Shown here one piece after another: positions 47,026-55,985 of a stretch of 64,000 nucleotides of DNA (its first letter is position 1; every line of letters begins with the position of its first letter). The notes beneath the pieces are model-generated. The model ran no database searches. It saw nothing but the letters and a program-made list of their open reading frames with translations, and had not been told where the DNA came from. Made by a program: the position numbers and the translations under genes. This DNA is from Rhodovastum atsumiense (GTDB lineage Bacteria > Pseudomonadota > Alphaproteobacteria > Acetobacterales > Acetobacteraceae), in assembly GCF_937425535.1 (NCBI RefSeq), contig NZ_OW485601.1, positions 735,001 to 799,000 of the forward strand. Reading direction: 5' to 3'.

Positions 47026-47547
47026 TTGCGCCCGCTGACTGCCCGCCTGCCCGCCGCTTCGCTTCTCGCCCTGCTCGCCCTGGGGACGCTCGGCGGGTGT
47101 AGCCTGCCGGCCTGGATGGCCTTCCCGCCGCAGGTGCGCGGCAACAAGGTCGACCCGGACCTGCTGGCGCAACTCGTGCCCGGCACCTCCAGCCGCGCCG
47201 ACGTCATCGCACTGATCGGCTCGCCGACCGCCAAGGCCACCTTCGACGACAACACCTGGCTCTATATCGGCGAGGTGACCCGTCCGGTGATCGCCGCCAC
47301 CAATACCGTGCTCGACCAGCAGGTGGTGGTGCTGACCTTCGACGGCAGCGGCGTGCTGCGCACCGTCGAACGCAAGAACCAGGACGATTCGGTGCCGGTC
47401 GCGGTGGTCTCCCGCGCCACCCCGGCCCCGGGCAACGACGCCTCGTTCCTGCAGCAGTTGATCGGCAACGTCGGCAAGTTCAGCCCGACCCAGACCGACA
47501 CCTCCCGCAGCCGCCAGGGCGGGGCGACCAACCCGGGCAATTTCTGA
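47026..47547 (+). CDS. bamE: outer membrane assembly lipoprotein BamE
   Basis: A 173-residue lipoprotein of the SmpA/OmlA family, part of the BAM complex that inserts outer-membrane beta-barrels. Signal peptide and lipobox LGGC (Cys25). The mature part shows NKVDPDLLAQLVPGTSSRADVIALIGSPTA, FDDNTWLYIG and VLTFDGSGVLRTVE. Start is TTG at 47026 with a strong AGGAGG seven bases upstream. A disordered Ser/Thr/Gly-rich tail extends the usual length. It is divergent from the bc1 chaperone gene and convergent with thiL. Confidence 0.92.
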   Translation: MRPLTARLPAASLLALLALGTLGGCSLPAWMAFPPQVRGNKVDPDLLAQLVPGTSSRADVIALIGSPTAKATFDDNTWLYIGEVTRPVIAATNTVLDQQVVVLTFDGSGVLRTVERKNQDDSVPVAVVSRATPAPGNDASFLQQLIGNVGKFSPTQTDTSRSRQGGATNPGNF

Positions 47548-47559
47548 TCCCCGCCGCCC

Positions 47560-48498
47560 TCAGCCGAAATGGCTCCAGCCACCGCCGGCAAGCGGCATCG
47601 GCGCGCCGTCCGGACCCAGCACGGCGACGCGGGCCGGACCGGCATGGAAATGGCCGATGCGAGTGACCGGCGCATCGGCCAGCGCCGCCTCGCGCTCCGG
47701 CGGCACCGCGAACAGCAATTCATAGTCGTCGCCGCCGGTCAGGCAGGTTTCCAGCCGCCCGACCCGCCGCGCCGCGGCCGATAACGGCAGCTCCGCCGCC
47801 AGGATGGTGCAGCCGAGGCCCCCGGCCCGGCACAGATGCCCGGCGTCCTGCACCAGCCCGTCGGAGACGTCCATGCAGGCGGCGGCGATCCCATGCAGGC
47901 GCCGCCCCAGGGCCAGGCGCGGCCGCGGCAGGCGATACCGGTCGGCCAGGACCCCGTCCGCATCCGCCACCTCGCCGCGCAAGGCCAGCAGCCCGAGCGC
48001 GGCATCGCCGATCGTGCCCGAAACGTACAGCGCATGGCCGGGCTGCGCCCCCACCCGCCGCAAGGCAGCACCGGGCGCCACATGGCCCAGCACCGTCAGC
48101 GACAGGCTGACCGGCCCGGGAGTCGAGGTGGTGTCCCCCCCCAGCAAGGCGATGCCGAATTCGCGCTGGTCGGCGTCAAGGCCGGCGGCAAAGCCGGCGA
48201 ACCAGCCATCCGGCGTGCCGCGCGGCACCGAAACGGTCATCAGGTAGCCGAACGGCTCGGCCCCCATCGCGGCGAGATCGGAAAGATTGGTGCGCAGCAG
48301 CTTCCGCCCGATCAGGTCCGGCGGATCATCGGGCAGGAAATGCACGCCCGCGACCATGGCATCGGCGGCAATGACCAGTTCCCGGCCGGGCGGCGGCGCG
48401 ACCACGGCGGCATCGTCGCCGAGATCGAGCGCGCCAGGGCCGGCAAGCGGACGGAAATGGCGGGCGATCAGGGCGAACTCGGCGGGAAGATCACTCAT
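47560..48498 (-). CDS. thiL: thiamine-monophosphate kinase
   Basis: A 312-residue enzyme that phosphorylates thiamine monophosphate to the active cofactor. Visible: LGDDAAVVAPPPGRELVIAADAMVAGVHF, LSDLAAMGAEP, GGDTTSTPGPVSLSLTVLG, MDVSDGLVQDAGHL and TGGDDYELLF, the standard AIR-synthase-fold motifs. Start at 48498. In the usual order it follows nusB, but here a mosaic hairpin repeat (copy 2) separates the two. The frame extends upstream into the repeat; that part is not protein. Confidence 0.95.
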   Translation of the reverse strand: MSDLPAEFALIARHFRPLAGPGALDLGDDAAVVAPPPGRELVIAADAMVAGVHFLPDDPPDLIGRKLLRTNLSDLAAMGAEPFGYLMTVSVPRGTPDGWFAGFAAGLDADQREFGIALLGGDTTSTPGPVSLSLTVLGHVAPGAALRRVGAQPGHALYVSGTIGDAALGLLALRGEVADADGVLADRYRLPRPRLALGRRLHGIAAACMDVSDGLVQDAGHLCRAGGLGCTILAAELPLSAAARRVGRLETCLTGGDDYELLFAVPPEREAALADAPVTRIGHFHAGPARVAVLGPDGAPMPLAGGGWSHFG

Positions 48499-48519
48499 CG
48501 TGCTGGCCCCCAACGCTGC

Positions 48520-48749
48520 CCGGGGCGCTGCCCCGGCCCTGCCAGGGGCTCCGCCCCTGGACCTGGCCAAGGGCCGAAGGCCCTTGGATCCCATGTCTGG
48601 TTCCTGGGAGGGAGGCGAACCGGCACGGACCCGTCACCGGCGAGGATGCCCCCCTCCCAGGAACCAGACACCCGGGGTGCAGGGGCCTCTGGCCCCTGCC
48701 GGAGGTCCAGGAGGCGGAGCCTCCTGGCGGGGGCGGGGCAGCGCCCCGC
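48520..48749. repeat. mosaic hairpin repeat, copy 2
   Basis: Stem-loops at 48520-48536 (CCGGGGC), 48542-48560 (CCAGGGGC), 48567-48587 (CCAAGGGC), a long imperfect inverted repeat 48595-48617/48647-48669 with 29-nt loop, 48679-48699 (GCAGGGGCC), 48707-48727 (CCAGGAGGC) and 48733-48749 (GCGGGGC). Outer modules match copy 1 in the same orientation; the two modules beside the long repeat are exchanged relative to copy 1. It lies between thiL and nusB, where an intergenic gap is otherwise short. Confidence 0.9.
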
Positions 48750-48750
48750 G

Positions 48751-49263
48751 CTACGTCGCGGCCGCGAACTCGGCCGGGCGCAGTTGGCGTGCCAGCCGGT
48801 CGAGCACGCCGTTGGCCATGCGGGGTTCCTCGCCGTCGAAGAACCCGTGCGCCACGTCGAGGTATTCGTTGATCACCACACGGGCCGGCGGCCCGTCCGG
48901 CATGCACAGTTCGGCCGCCCCGGCGCGCAGCAATGCGCGCAGCACCGGGTCGAGTCGCGCCAGCGGCCAATCCTCGGCCAGGGCCTCGGCCAGCAGCGGG
49001 TCGATGGTATCCTGCTGGCGGGTGGCGATGCGCACGATCTGGGTGAACAGCGGCACGTGCGCCACCGGCACGCGGCCGTCCTCGAAACCATCGGCCCCCG
49101 GCAGGTCGCCGAGGCGATGGCGGACGAACTCGTCGATCACGGTTTCGGGGCTGACCTGCGCCTGTTCGGCCTGGAACAGCGCCTGCACGGCGGCGATGCG
49201 CGAGCCGGTGCGAGGCCGCCCCTGCGGCTTTCGCCCGGCCTCCTGCTTATGCGGACCAGACAT
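48751..49263 (-). CDS. nusB: transcription antitermination factor NusB
   Basis: A 170-residue all-helical protein that binds boxA RNA with S10 in rRNA antitermination. It reads SRIAAVQALFQAEQ, IDPLLAEALAEDWPLARLDPVLRALLRAGAAEL and RVVINEYLDVAHGFFDGEEPRMANGVLDRLAR, the usual NusB helices. The N-terminal 20 residues are a basic, Gly/Pro-rich extension. It abuts ribH, whose stop lies directly before its start, and closes the riboflavin operon. Confidence 0.95.
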   Translation of the reverse strand: MSGPHKQEAGRKPQGRPRTGSRIAAVQALFQAEQAQVSPETVIDEFVRHRLGDLPGADGFEDGRVPVAHVPLFTQIVRIATRQQDTIDPLLAEALAEDWPLARLDPVLRALLRAGAAELCMPDGPPARVVINEYLDVAHGFFDGEEPRMANGVLDRLARQLRPAEFAAAT

Positions 49264-49746
49264 TCAGACCACCCCCAACCAGCGCGATGCGCGGATTTGC
49301 ACCAGGGCGGCTGCGGCCGCCTCGGCCCCTTTGTTGTGTCCGTCGAGACGGGAGCGTGCCACCGCCTGCTCGACGGTGTGCACGGTCAGCAGCCCGTTGC
49401 CGAGGCAGAGGCCGAACTGCAGCGTCACCTGCGTCAGCCCGGACATCGCCTCGCGGCAGACATGATCGTAATGGTCGGTCTCGCCGCGCACCACGCAGCC
49501 GAGCGCCACGTAGCCGTCGAACGGCCTTGTGCCGCGGACCGCGAGCCGGATCGCGCCGGACAGTTCCAGCGCGCCGGACACGTCGAGCACGTCGAAGGCG
49601 GCACCGGCCTCGGCCAGCAGGCGCGTGGCCCCGTCGCGCAGCCCGTCGACCACGTCGGTATAATAGGGGGCCCGCACCACCAGCAGGTGAGGCTTCCGTC
49701 CCTCGATCCGGGGGGCGGTGGGCAGCTTGGCGTCGGCGGTACTCAT
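49264..49746 (-). CDS. ribH: 6,7-dimethyl-8-ribityllumazine synthase
   Basis: A 160-residue lumazine synthase, the penultimate step of riboflavin synthesis. Motifs: VVRAPYYTDVVDGLRDGA, GALELSGAIRLAV, YVALGCVVRGETDHYDHVC (catalytic His) and GLLTVHTVEQAVARS, NKGAEAAAAAL. Start at 49746, directly after ribBX with a gap of a few bases. Confidence 0.96.
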   Translation of the reverse strand: MSTADAKLPTAPRIEGRKPHLLVVRAPYYTDVVDGLRDGATRLLAEAGAAFDVLDVSGALELSGAIRLAVRGTRPFDGYVALGCVVRGETDHYDHVCREAMSGLTQVTLQFGLCLGNGLLTVHTVEQAVARSRLDGHNKGAEAAAAALVQIRASRWLGVV

Positions 49747-49753
49747 GGCGGCG

Positions 49754-50878
49754 TTACGCCTCCTCGATCGGCCGGCGCTCGACGATGCTGAGGTCGTAGC
49801 CTTCGATGCCGATGATGGTCTTCTTCTGCGTGTTGGACAGCAGAACCACGTCCTTGATCCCCAGGTCGAGCAGGATCTGCGCGCCGATGCCGTAATCCCG
49901 CAATTCGTTCTGCGGGCGCGTCGCCCCGACCAGGCCGCGCACGCGCTCCGACAGCGCGGTCGGGCGGGTCTCGCGGATCAGCACCACCGCGCCGCGCCCG
50001 GCCTCGGCGATCATCTTCATCGCCCCGTGCAGGGCGTTCCACGACGAGCCGCCCAGCACGTCGTTCAGCAGGTCCACCCCGTGCATGCGCACCATCACCG
50101 GACCGGGCGCGGAGAGATCACCCTTGGTCAGCACCAAGTGTTCCGCATATTCAACGGTGTTGGCGTAGACATGCAGGTTCCACTCGCCGCCGACCGCATG
50201 GGTGATGCTGCCCTGGTCGACCAGCCGCACCAGCCGCTCGGTGCGGCGGCGGTGGTGGATCAGGTCGGCGATGGTGCCCAGCTTGAGGTTGTGGTGCTGA
50301 GCGAAGGCCACCAGGTCGGGCAGCCGCGCCATGGTGCCGTCGTCGTTCATGATCTCGCAGATCACGCCCGACGGGTTGAGCCCGGCCAGCCGGGCGATGT
50401 CCACCGCGGCCTCGGTATGGCCCGCGCGCACCAGCGTGCCGCCCTCGCGCGCCATCAGCGGGAAGACATGGCCGGGGGTGACGATGTCGGAGGGGCCGCA
50501 TTCCGGGTTGATCGCCACCGCGATGGTATGCGCCCGGTCATGCGCCGAGATGCCGGTGGTGACGCCGTCGCGCGCCTCGATCGAGACGGTGAAGGCGGTC
50601 TGGTGGCGGGTGCCGTTGGACTGGCTCATCAGCGGCAGGCCGAGCTGGGCCACGCGCTGGCCGGCCAGCGCCAGGCAGATCAGGCCGCGGGCATGGCGGG
50701 CCATGAAGTTCACCGCATCCGGGGTAGCGAACTGCGCCGGGATGATCAGGTCGCCTTCATTCTCCCGGTCCTCGTCGTCGACCAGGATGAACATGCGGCC
50801 GTTGCGGGCCTCCTCGATCAGGTCCTCGGCCGAGCTGAGATAGTCCGACAGCGACCGGGTCAGCACGTGATCCATCAT
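49754..50878 (-). CDS. ribB: 3,4-dihydroxy-2-butanone-4-phosphate synthase with RibX domain
   Basis: A 374-residue RibBX-type protein. RibB part (1-205): MFILVDDEDRENEGDLIIPAQ, TGISAHDRAHTI and REGGTLVRAGHTEAAVDIARLAG, with the Asp/Glu/His metal site, makes the four-carbon unit of riboflavin. The C-terminal part aligns to RibA (GTP cyclohydrolase II) but the zinc motif CLTGDxxxxxRCDC is replaced by VDLLNDVLGGSSWN and the RQEGRGIG motif is absent, so GTP cyclohydrolase activity is not expected. Start ATG at 50878 overlaps the ribE stop. A RibA must be encoded elsewhere. Confidence 0.93.
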   Translation of the reverse strand: MMDHVLTRSLSDYLSSAEDLIEEARNGRMFILVDDEDRENEGDLIIPAQFATPDAVNFMARHARGLICLALAGQRVAQLGLPLMSQSNGTRHQTAFTVSIEARDGVTTGISAHDRAHTIAVAINPECGPSDIVTPGHVFPLMAREGGTLVRAGHTEAAVDIARLAGLNPSGVICEIMNDDGTMARLPDLVAFAQHHNLKLGTIADLIHHRRRTERLVRLVDQGSITHAVGGEWNLHVYANTVEYAEHLVLTKGDLSAPGPVMVRMHGVDLLNDVLGGSSWNALHGAMKMIAEAGRGAVVLIRETRPTALSERVRGLVGATRPQNELRDYGIGAQILLDLGIKDVVLLSNTQKKTIIGIEGYDLSIVERRPIEEA

Positions 50879-51474
50879 CGCCACTCCTGCAAACGGGCGA
50901 CGTAGCGCGCCACCGTGTCGATTTCGATGTTCACCGCCTCGCCGGGCCGGCGGACGCCGAAGGTCGTGGCGATGGCGGTATGGGGAATGATGTTGACGCC
51001 GAAGGTGGCGCCCTGCACCTCGTTGACGGTCAGCGACACGCCGTCGATGGCGACGCTGCCCTTGGGGGCGATGAAGCGGGCCAGCGGCTCGGGCACGCGG
51101 AAGGTCCAGCGATGCGAGCCGTTCTCCGGCGCCACCGCCAGCACCTCGCCCACCCCGTCCACGTGGCCGGCGACGATGTGCCCGCCGAGTTCGTCGCCGA
51201 CGCGCAACGGGCGTTCGAGGTTCATCTTCGTGCCCACGGTCCAGGTGCCGAGCGTGGTCCGCGACAGCGTCTCGGCCGAGGCGTTGACCGCGAACCAGTC
51301 CGGTCCGACCTCGATCGCGGTCAGGCAGCATCCCGCGCAGGCGATCGAGGCGCCGGTCGGGATCGCGGCCGTGTCGGCCCATGGGGCGGCGATGACCAGC
51401 CGCATGTCGGCGCCAGCCCCGATCGGCGTGATCTCGCGAACGCTTCCGATGCCGGTGACGATCCCGGTGAACAT
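50875..51474 (-). CDS. ribE: riboflavin synthase alpha chain
   Basis: A 199-residue two-domain enzyme that dismutates lumazine to riboflavin. N-terminal MFTGIVTGIGSV is exact for the family; the two domains repeat the pattern SIACAGCCLTAIEV / SVAIDGVSLTVNEV and GGHIVAGHVDGVG, with the catalytic region NASAETLSRTTLG. Its stop overlaps the ribBX start, and ribD lies directly upstream with almost no gap. No FMN riboswitch is seen in front of this operon. Confidence 0.96.
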   Translation of the reverse strand: MFTGIVTGIGSVREITPIGAGADMRLVIAAPWADTAAIPTGASIACAGCCLTAIEVGPDWFAVNASAETLSRTTLGTWTVGTKMNLERPLRVGDELGGHIVAGHVDGVGEVLAVAPENGSHRWTFRVPEPLARFIAPKGSVAIDGVSLTVNEVQGATFGVNIIPHTAIATTFGVRRPGEAVNIEIDTVARYVARLQEWR

Positions 51475-51476
51475 TG

Positions 51477-52571
51477 TCAGGCAGCCCTTTTCAATTCGGT
51501 CAGCATGTCCTCGCCCACCGGGGTGACCGAGGTACGAACGAAGCGCGGCATCTCGGCCAGCCGCCCGGCCCCGAAGGCGGCCGCGGCCGGCCAACCGTCG
51601 CCGCCCATGACCGCGGGGGCATGGAACCAGACGATACGGTCCACCAGATCGGCCCGCAGCAGGGCGGCGGCCAGCTTGGCGCCGCCCTCGACCAGCACGC
51701 GGGTCAGCCCGCGCCCGGCCAGCATACGCAACCCGGCCGCCAGGTCGATGCCCGGTGACCCGGCCGGCACCGACAGCACCGCCGCCCCGGCTTCCTCCAG
51801 CGCGACCCGCCGCGCGGAATCGGCGCCGGCGCAGCACAGCAGCCAGGTCGGGGCATGCGCCGCCGTCGCCACCAGCCGTGAGGTCAGGCGGGTGCGCAGA
51901 TGCGTGTCGGCCACCACGCGCACCGGATTGCCCGGCCGGTAGCCGGGCAGGCGGCAGGTCAGGTCCGGGTCGTCGGCCAGCACCGTGCCGACCCCCACCA
52001 TCACCGCGTCGTGCCGCCCGCGCAGCCCGTGCACCAGGCGGCGCGCCGGCTCGCCGGTGATCCAGCGGCTTTCCCCGGTGCGGGTGGCGATGCGGCCGTC
52101 GAGGGTGGAGGCCAGCTTGAGCGTGACCAGCGGCCGGCCCAGGCGCAGGCGGGAGAAGAAGCCGGCATTGATCTCCTCGGCCTCGGCGGCCAGCAGCCCT
52201 TCCTCGACCACGATGCCGGCGGCGCGCAGCCGGGCGATGCCGCCACCGTCCACCCGCGGGTCGCAGTCGCGCGCGGCGATCACCACCCGGGCGATGCCGG
52301 CGGCGATCAGGGCGTCGGTGCAGGGCGGGGTGCGGCCGTGATGGCAGCAGGGTTCCAGCGTCACGTAGGCGGTGGCGCCGCGCGCGGCCTCGCCGGCCAT
52401 GGCCAGTGCCTGCGGCTCGGCATGCGGGCGCCCGCCCGGGGCGGTCAGGGCGCGACCGACCACCCGGCCGTCACGTACGATGACGCAACCAACCGCCGGA
52501 TTCGGCCAGACGGCCCCCAGGCCCCGCCGCGCGAGCGCCAGGGCCGCCCGCATATGTGAAAGATCATCCAT
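51477..52571 (-). CDS. ribD: riboflavin biosynthesis deaminase/reductase RibD
   Basis: A 364-residue bifunctional enzyme. Deaminase (1-145): PNPAVGCVIV, zinc motif HAE at 50-52 with PCCHHGRTPPC at 74-84. Reductase (about 150-360): VTLKLASTLDGRIAT, VGVGTVLADDPDLTCR and VLVEGGAKLAAALLRADLVDRI. It performs two successive steps on the pyrimidine intermediate. It opens the riboflavin genes after nrdR with a few bases between, as in most alphaproteobacteria. Confidence 0.96.
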   Translation of the reverse strand: MDDLSHMRAALALARRGLGAVWPNPAVGCVIVRDGRVVGRALTAPGGRPHAEPQALAMAGEAARGATAYVTLEPCCHHGRTPPCTDALIAAGIARVVIAARDCDPRVDGGGIARLRAAGIVVEEGLLAAEAEEINAGFFSRLRLGRPLVTLKLASTLDGRIATRTGESRWITGEPARRLVHGLRGRHDAVMVGVGTVLADDPDLTCRLPGYRPGNPVRVVADTHLRTRLTSRLVATAAHAPTWLLCCAGADSARRVALEEAGAAVLSVPAGSPGIDLAAGLRMLAGRGLTRVLVEGGAKLAAALLRADLVDRIVWFHAPAVMGGDGWPAAAAFGAGRLAEMPRFVRTSVTPVGEDMLTELKRAA

Positions 52572-52579
52572 CCGTCCGG

Positions 52580-53035
52580 CTATGTGGGCGCGCCCAGCTC
52601 CCCCAGGAAGGTCTCGAAATCCTTGGCCTCCCGGAAATTACGATAGACCGAGGCGAAACGGACATAGGCAACCGGATCGACCTCCTTCAGCGTCTCCATC
52701 ACCAGCTCACCGATCTGCTTGCTGGTGATGTCGCTGTCGCCGGATGCCTCCAGCTGGCGGACGATGCCGTTGACGATCCGCTCGATCCGCTCCTCCTGCA
52801 CCGGGCGCTTGCGCAGCGCGATGCGCACCGAGCGGGCGAGCTTGTCGCGGTCGAACGGCACGCGGCGCCCGTCGGTCTTGATCACCGTCAGCTCGCGCAA
52901 CTGCACCCGCTCGATGGTGGTGAAGCGCTGGCTGCAGGCGGTGCAGAAGCGGCGGCGGCGGATCGCCGACCCGTCATCGGTCGGGCGGCTGTCCTTCACC
53001 TGGGTGTCGTCGTGGCCGCAGAAGGGGCAGTGCAT
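52580..53035 (-). CDS. nrdR: transcriptional repressor NrdR
   Basis: A 151-residue repressor of ribonucleotide reductase genes that senses ATP/dATP. Zinc ribbon with Cys3, Cys6, Cys31 and Cys34, followed by [19 protein letters not shown] and the ATP-cone [27 protein letters not shown]. The start at 53035 gives the conserved [18 protein letters not shown]; the frame upstream is not protein. It sits between glyA and ribD, the standard position. Confidence 0.97.
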   Translation of the reverse strand: MHCPFCGHDDTQVKDSRPTDDGSAIRRRRFCTACSQRFTTIERVQLRELTVIKTDGRRVPFDRDKLARSVRIALRKRPVQEERIERIVNGIVRQLEASGDSDITSKQIGELVMETLKEVDPVAYVRFASVYRNFREAKDFETFLGELGAPT

Positions 53036-53067
53036 GAAACGGGCCTTTACCGTACCGCCCCCGGACG

Positions 53068-53158
53068 GGCCCTCATCCTCGCGCGGCCCCCTCCCCGGCC
53101 CGCCGCGCGGCTCGCCTCGAGCGGGGACGGAAGGCCGCGCGCCGGATGAGAGAGGGCC
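53068..53158. repeat. palindromic intergenic element between glyA and nrdR
   Basis: An imperfect inverted repeat of about 20-26 nt arms: GGCCCTCATCCTCGCGCGGC region at 53068-53087 against 53133-53158, which contains GGCCGCGCGCCGGATGAGAG. The core is again GC rich with a small internal stem. Its CCCTCATCC...GGATGAG arms resemble the short palindromic intergenic repeats common in alphaproteobacterial genomes. It probably forms a cruciform or an RNA stem in the glyA-nrdR transcript. Confidence 0.6.
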
Positions 53159-53168
53159 GGCACTCGCG

Positions 53169-54458
53169 TTACCGGGTGTAGATCGGGAATCGCTTGCAGA
53201 GTGCAAGGATCCGCTCTCCCACCGCCTGCTCGGCCGCGGCGTTGCTGCCGTCATTGGACTTCGACAGCCCGTCCAGCACCTCGCCGATGCAGCGCCCGAT
53301 TTCCTGGAACTCGGCGACGCCGAAGCCGCGGGTGGTGGCGGCGGGGGTGCCGAGGCGCAGGCCGGAGGTGATCGCCGGCTTCTGCGGATCGAACGGGATG
53401 GCGTTCTTGTTGGCGGTGATGTGGGCGCGGTCGAGGCTTGCCTCCGCCGCCTTGCCGGTGACGTTCTTGGGCCGCAGGTCGACCAGCATCAGGTGGGTGT
53501 CGGTGCCGCCGGTGACGATGGCCAGCCCCTGGTCCACCAGAGTCGCCGCCAGCGCCTTGGCATTGGCCGCGACGGCGCGCTGGTAGGCGCGGAATTCCTC
53601 GGTCAGCGCCTCGCCGAAGGCGGCGGCCTTGGCGGCGATCACGTGCATCAGCGGGCCGCCCTGCAGGCCGGGGAACAGGGCGGAATTGATCTTCTTGCCG
53701 AGTTCCAGGTCGTTGGTCAGCACCATGCCGCCGCGCGGGCCGCGCAGGGTCTTGTGGGTGGTGGTGGTGACCACGTGCGCATGCGGCAGCGGGCTCGGGT
53801 GCACCCCGGCGGCCACCAGACCGGCGAAATGCGCCATGTCCACCATGAAATAGGCACCGACCTCGTCGGCAATGCGGCGGAAGCGGGCGAAGTCGATCAC
53901 CCGCGGATAGGCGGAGCCGCCGGCGATGATCAGCTTCGGCTTCTCGGTGCGGGCGAGGCGCTCGACCTCGTCATAGTCGATCAGGCCGTCCTCGCGGCGC
54001 ACGCCGTACTGGATGGCGCGGAACCACTTGCCCGACAGGTTCGGCGCGGCGCCATGGGTCAGGTGCCCGCCGGCGGCGAGGCTCATGCCCAGGATGGTGT
54101 CGCCGGGCTGCACCAGGGCCAGGAACACCGTCTGGTTCGCCTGCGCGCCGGAATGCGGCTGCACATTGGCGAACTCGGCGCCGAACAGGCGTTTCGCGCG
54201 GTCAATGGCGAGCTGCTCGGCGACGTCCACCTCGACGCAGCCGCCGTAGTAGCGCCGGCCCGGATAGCCTTCCGCGTACTTATTGGTGAGTACGGAGCCC
54301 TGCGCTTCCAGTACGGCGCGGGAGACGATGTTCTCGCTGGCGATCAGCTCGATGCCGTCCTGCTGGCGGTGCAGCTCGCGGCCGATGGCGGCGGCAAGTT
54401 CGGGATCGGTTTCGGCGAGCGGGGCATTGAAGAAGCGCTGCAGCGCGGCGTCGGTCAT
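53169..54458 (-). CDS. glyA: serine hydroxymethyltransferase
   Basis: A 429-residue PLP enzyme that interconverts serine and glycine with tetrahydrofolate. N-terminal [41 protein letters not shown] lysine in [16 protein letters not shown] and C-terminal [16 protein letters not shown] are intact. ATG at 54458 is used; a GTG one codon upstream is possible. It follows rpiB on the same strand by about 15 bp. Confidence 0.97.
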   Translation of the reverse strand: MTDAALQRFFNAPLAETDPELAAAIGRELHRQQDGIELIASENIVSRAVLEAQGSVLTNKYAEGYPGRRYYGGCVEVDVAEQLAIDRAKRLFGAEFANVQPHSGAQANQTVFLALVQPGDTILGMSLAAGGHLTHGAAPNLSGKWFRAIQYGVRREDGLIDYDEVERLARTEKPKLIIAGGSAYPRVIDFARFRRIADEVGAYFMVDMAHFAGLVAAGVHPSPLPHAHVVTTTTHKTLRGPRGGMVLTNDLELGKKINSALFPGLQGGPLMHVIAAKAAAFGEALTEEFRAYQRAVAANAKALAATLVDQGLAIVTGGTDTHLMLVDLRPKNVTGKAAEASLDRAHITANKNAIPFDPQKPAITSGLRLGTPAATTRGFGVAEFQEIGRCIGEVLDGLSKSNDGSNAAAEQAVGERILALCKRFPIYTR

Positions 54459-54471
54459 CACGGAATTCCCT

Positions 54472-54921
54472 TCAGGCCGGGGCGAGCTTGGCCAGGCGTT
54501 GGTCGTGGCGGCCGCCCTCGTAGCTGCCGCCGAGGAAGGCGCGCAGGATTTCCAGCGCCATGTCCTCCCCGGTCAGCCTGGCGCCGAGGGCGAGCACGTT
54601 GGCGTCGTTATGGGCACGCGACAGCCGCGCCGTCACCGGTTCGGCGGCGAGCACGCAGCGTATCCCGGAATGGCGGTTGGCGGCGATCGACATCCCCACC
54701 CCGCTGCCGCAGATCAGCACCCCGAACCGCGCCTGCCCGGCCTGCACGACGCGGCAGACGGCATGGGCGTAATCGGGGTAGTCGACCCGCTCGGGGCTGT
54801 CCGGGCCGAGGTCGTGCACCTCGTGGCCGGCCGCGCGCAGGGCGTTGGCGATCACCAGCTTGAGGGCGAACCCGGCATGGTCGCTGCCGAGCGCAATCAC
54901 GGGCAGGGTTTGTGTGTCCAT
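54472..54921 (-). CDS. rpiB: ribose-5-phosphate isomerase B
   Basis: A 149-residue RpiB/LacAB-type isomerase of the pentose phosphate pathway. It shows [13 protein letters not shown] at the N-terminus, the active site [14 protein letters not shown] with Cys71, and [29 protein letters not shown]. Start at 54921. It leads the rpiB-glyA-nrdR-rib-nusB series, and the gap to the divergent PanE-like gene is about 140 bp. Confidence 0.95.
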   Translation of the reverse strand: MDTQTLPVIALGSDHAGFALKLVIANALRAAGHEVHDLGPDSPERVDYPDYAHAVCRVVQAGQARFGVLICGSGVGMSIAANRHSGIRCVLAAEPVTARLSRAHNDANVLALGARLTGEDMALEILRAFLGGSYEGGRHDQRLAKLAPA

Positions 54922-55059
54922 GGCCGCGGGTGTCTAGCACCCACCGCGCCGGGGGGGAATTGGGCGTGCCGCCCTGCCGGGATCATTCCGGCCATGCGAG
55001 TTGGCAATCCCGCGCCCCCGGAGCAGTCTGTACTCCCCCTGGGGGAAGGAGACGGTACG

Positions 55060-55974
55060 TTGCGTATACTCGTGCTTGGGGCCGGCGGGATCGGCGGCTA
55101 CTACGGCGGGCGGCTGGCGGCAGCGGGAGGGGATGTGACCTTCCTGGTCCGGCCGCGGCGGGCCGAGCAGTTGATGAAGGACGGGCTGGTCATCCGCAGC
55201 CCGCTCGGCGACGCCCAGGTGCCGGTGAAGACCATCCTGCGCGAACACGTCCAGCCCGGCTGGGATGCCATCATCATCGCCTGCAAGTCCTACGACCTTG
55301 AAGACGCGATCGAGGCGGTCCGGCCCGCCGCACCGGGGGCGCTGATCGTGCCGCAGCTCAACGGCCTGCGGCACCTCGACACGCTCGACGCCGCCTTCGG
55401 CGCCGAGGCCGTCACCGGCGGGGTGGCCCAGATCGCCGTCACCCTCGACGAGGGCGGTGCCATCCGCCATCTCAGCGGCATGCAGGGCTTCGTGATCGGC
55501 GCCCGCCACCCCGCCCAGCAACAGCGGGTCGCGGCGCTGCACGCCGAGCTCGAGCGCGGCGGCTTCGGGCCGCGGCTGTCGGACGTGATCATGCAGGACA
55601 TGTGGGAGAAATTCGCCTTCCTGTGCACGCTCGCCGGCATCTGCTGCCTGATGCGCGCCGGCACCAACGTGATCGCCTGCACCGAGGACGGCGCCGCCCT
55701 CACGCTCGAATTGCTGGACACCTGCCTCGCCGTGGCCACCACCGCCGGCTTCCCGCCGCGCGAGCGTTTCCTGGCCGCGACGCGCCGGATGCTGACCGAC
55801 ACCTCGGCACCGTTCGCCGCCTCGATGCTGCGCGACCTGCAGCGCGGTGGGCGGGTGGAGGCCGACCATATCGTCGGCGACATGCTGGCGCGGGCGAAGG
55901 CGGCGGGACTGCCGGCGACGCTGCTGCGGGCCGCCTATGCGCATCTGCAGGTCTACGAGGCCCAGCGCGGCTGA
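55060..55974 (+). CDS. ketopantoate reductase family protein
   Basis: A 304-residue NADPH-dependent reductase with the 2-dehydropantoate reductase fold. N-terminal LRILVLGAGGIGGYYGGRLAAAGGDV binds NADPH; IIIACKSYDLEDAI, IVPQLNGLRHLD and DMWEKFAFLC, which carries the catalytic Lys, are conserved. TTG at 55060 with AAGGAG upstream gives normal length; an in-frame ATG at 54994 would add 22 unsupported residues. It may make pantoate (panE) or reduce another 2-ketoacid; no pan genes are near. Divergent from rpiB. Confidence 0.88.
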   Translation: MRILVLGAGGIGGYYGGRLAAAGGDVTFLVRPRRAEQLMKDGLVIRSPLGDAQVPVKTILREHVQPGWDAIIIACKSYDLEDAIEAVRPAAPGALIVPQLNGLRHLDTLDAAFGAEAVTGGVAQIAVTLDEGGAIRHLSGMQGFVIGARHPAQQQRVAALHAELERGGFGPRLSDVIMQDMWEKFAFLCTLAGICCLMRAGTNVIACTEDGAALTLELLDTCLAVATTAGFPPRERFLAATRRMLTDTSAPFAASMLRDLQRGGRVEADHIVGDMLARAKAAGLPATLLRAAYAHLQVYEAQRG

Positions 55975-55985
55975 TCCGGCCGCCC

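Noticed and set aside
52572-53168. possible FMN riboswitch for the riboflavin genes
   Set aside because: ribD follows nrdR with almost no gap and the upstream gap holds only the palindromic element; the conserved FMN core is not visible.
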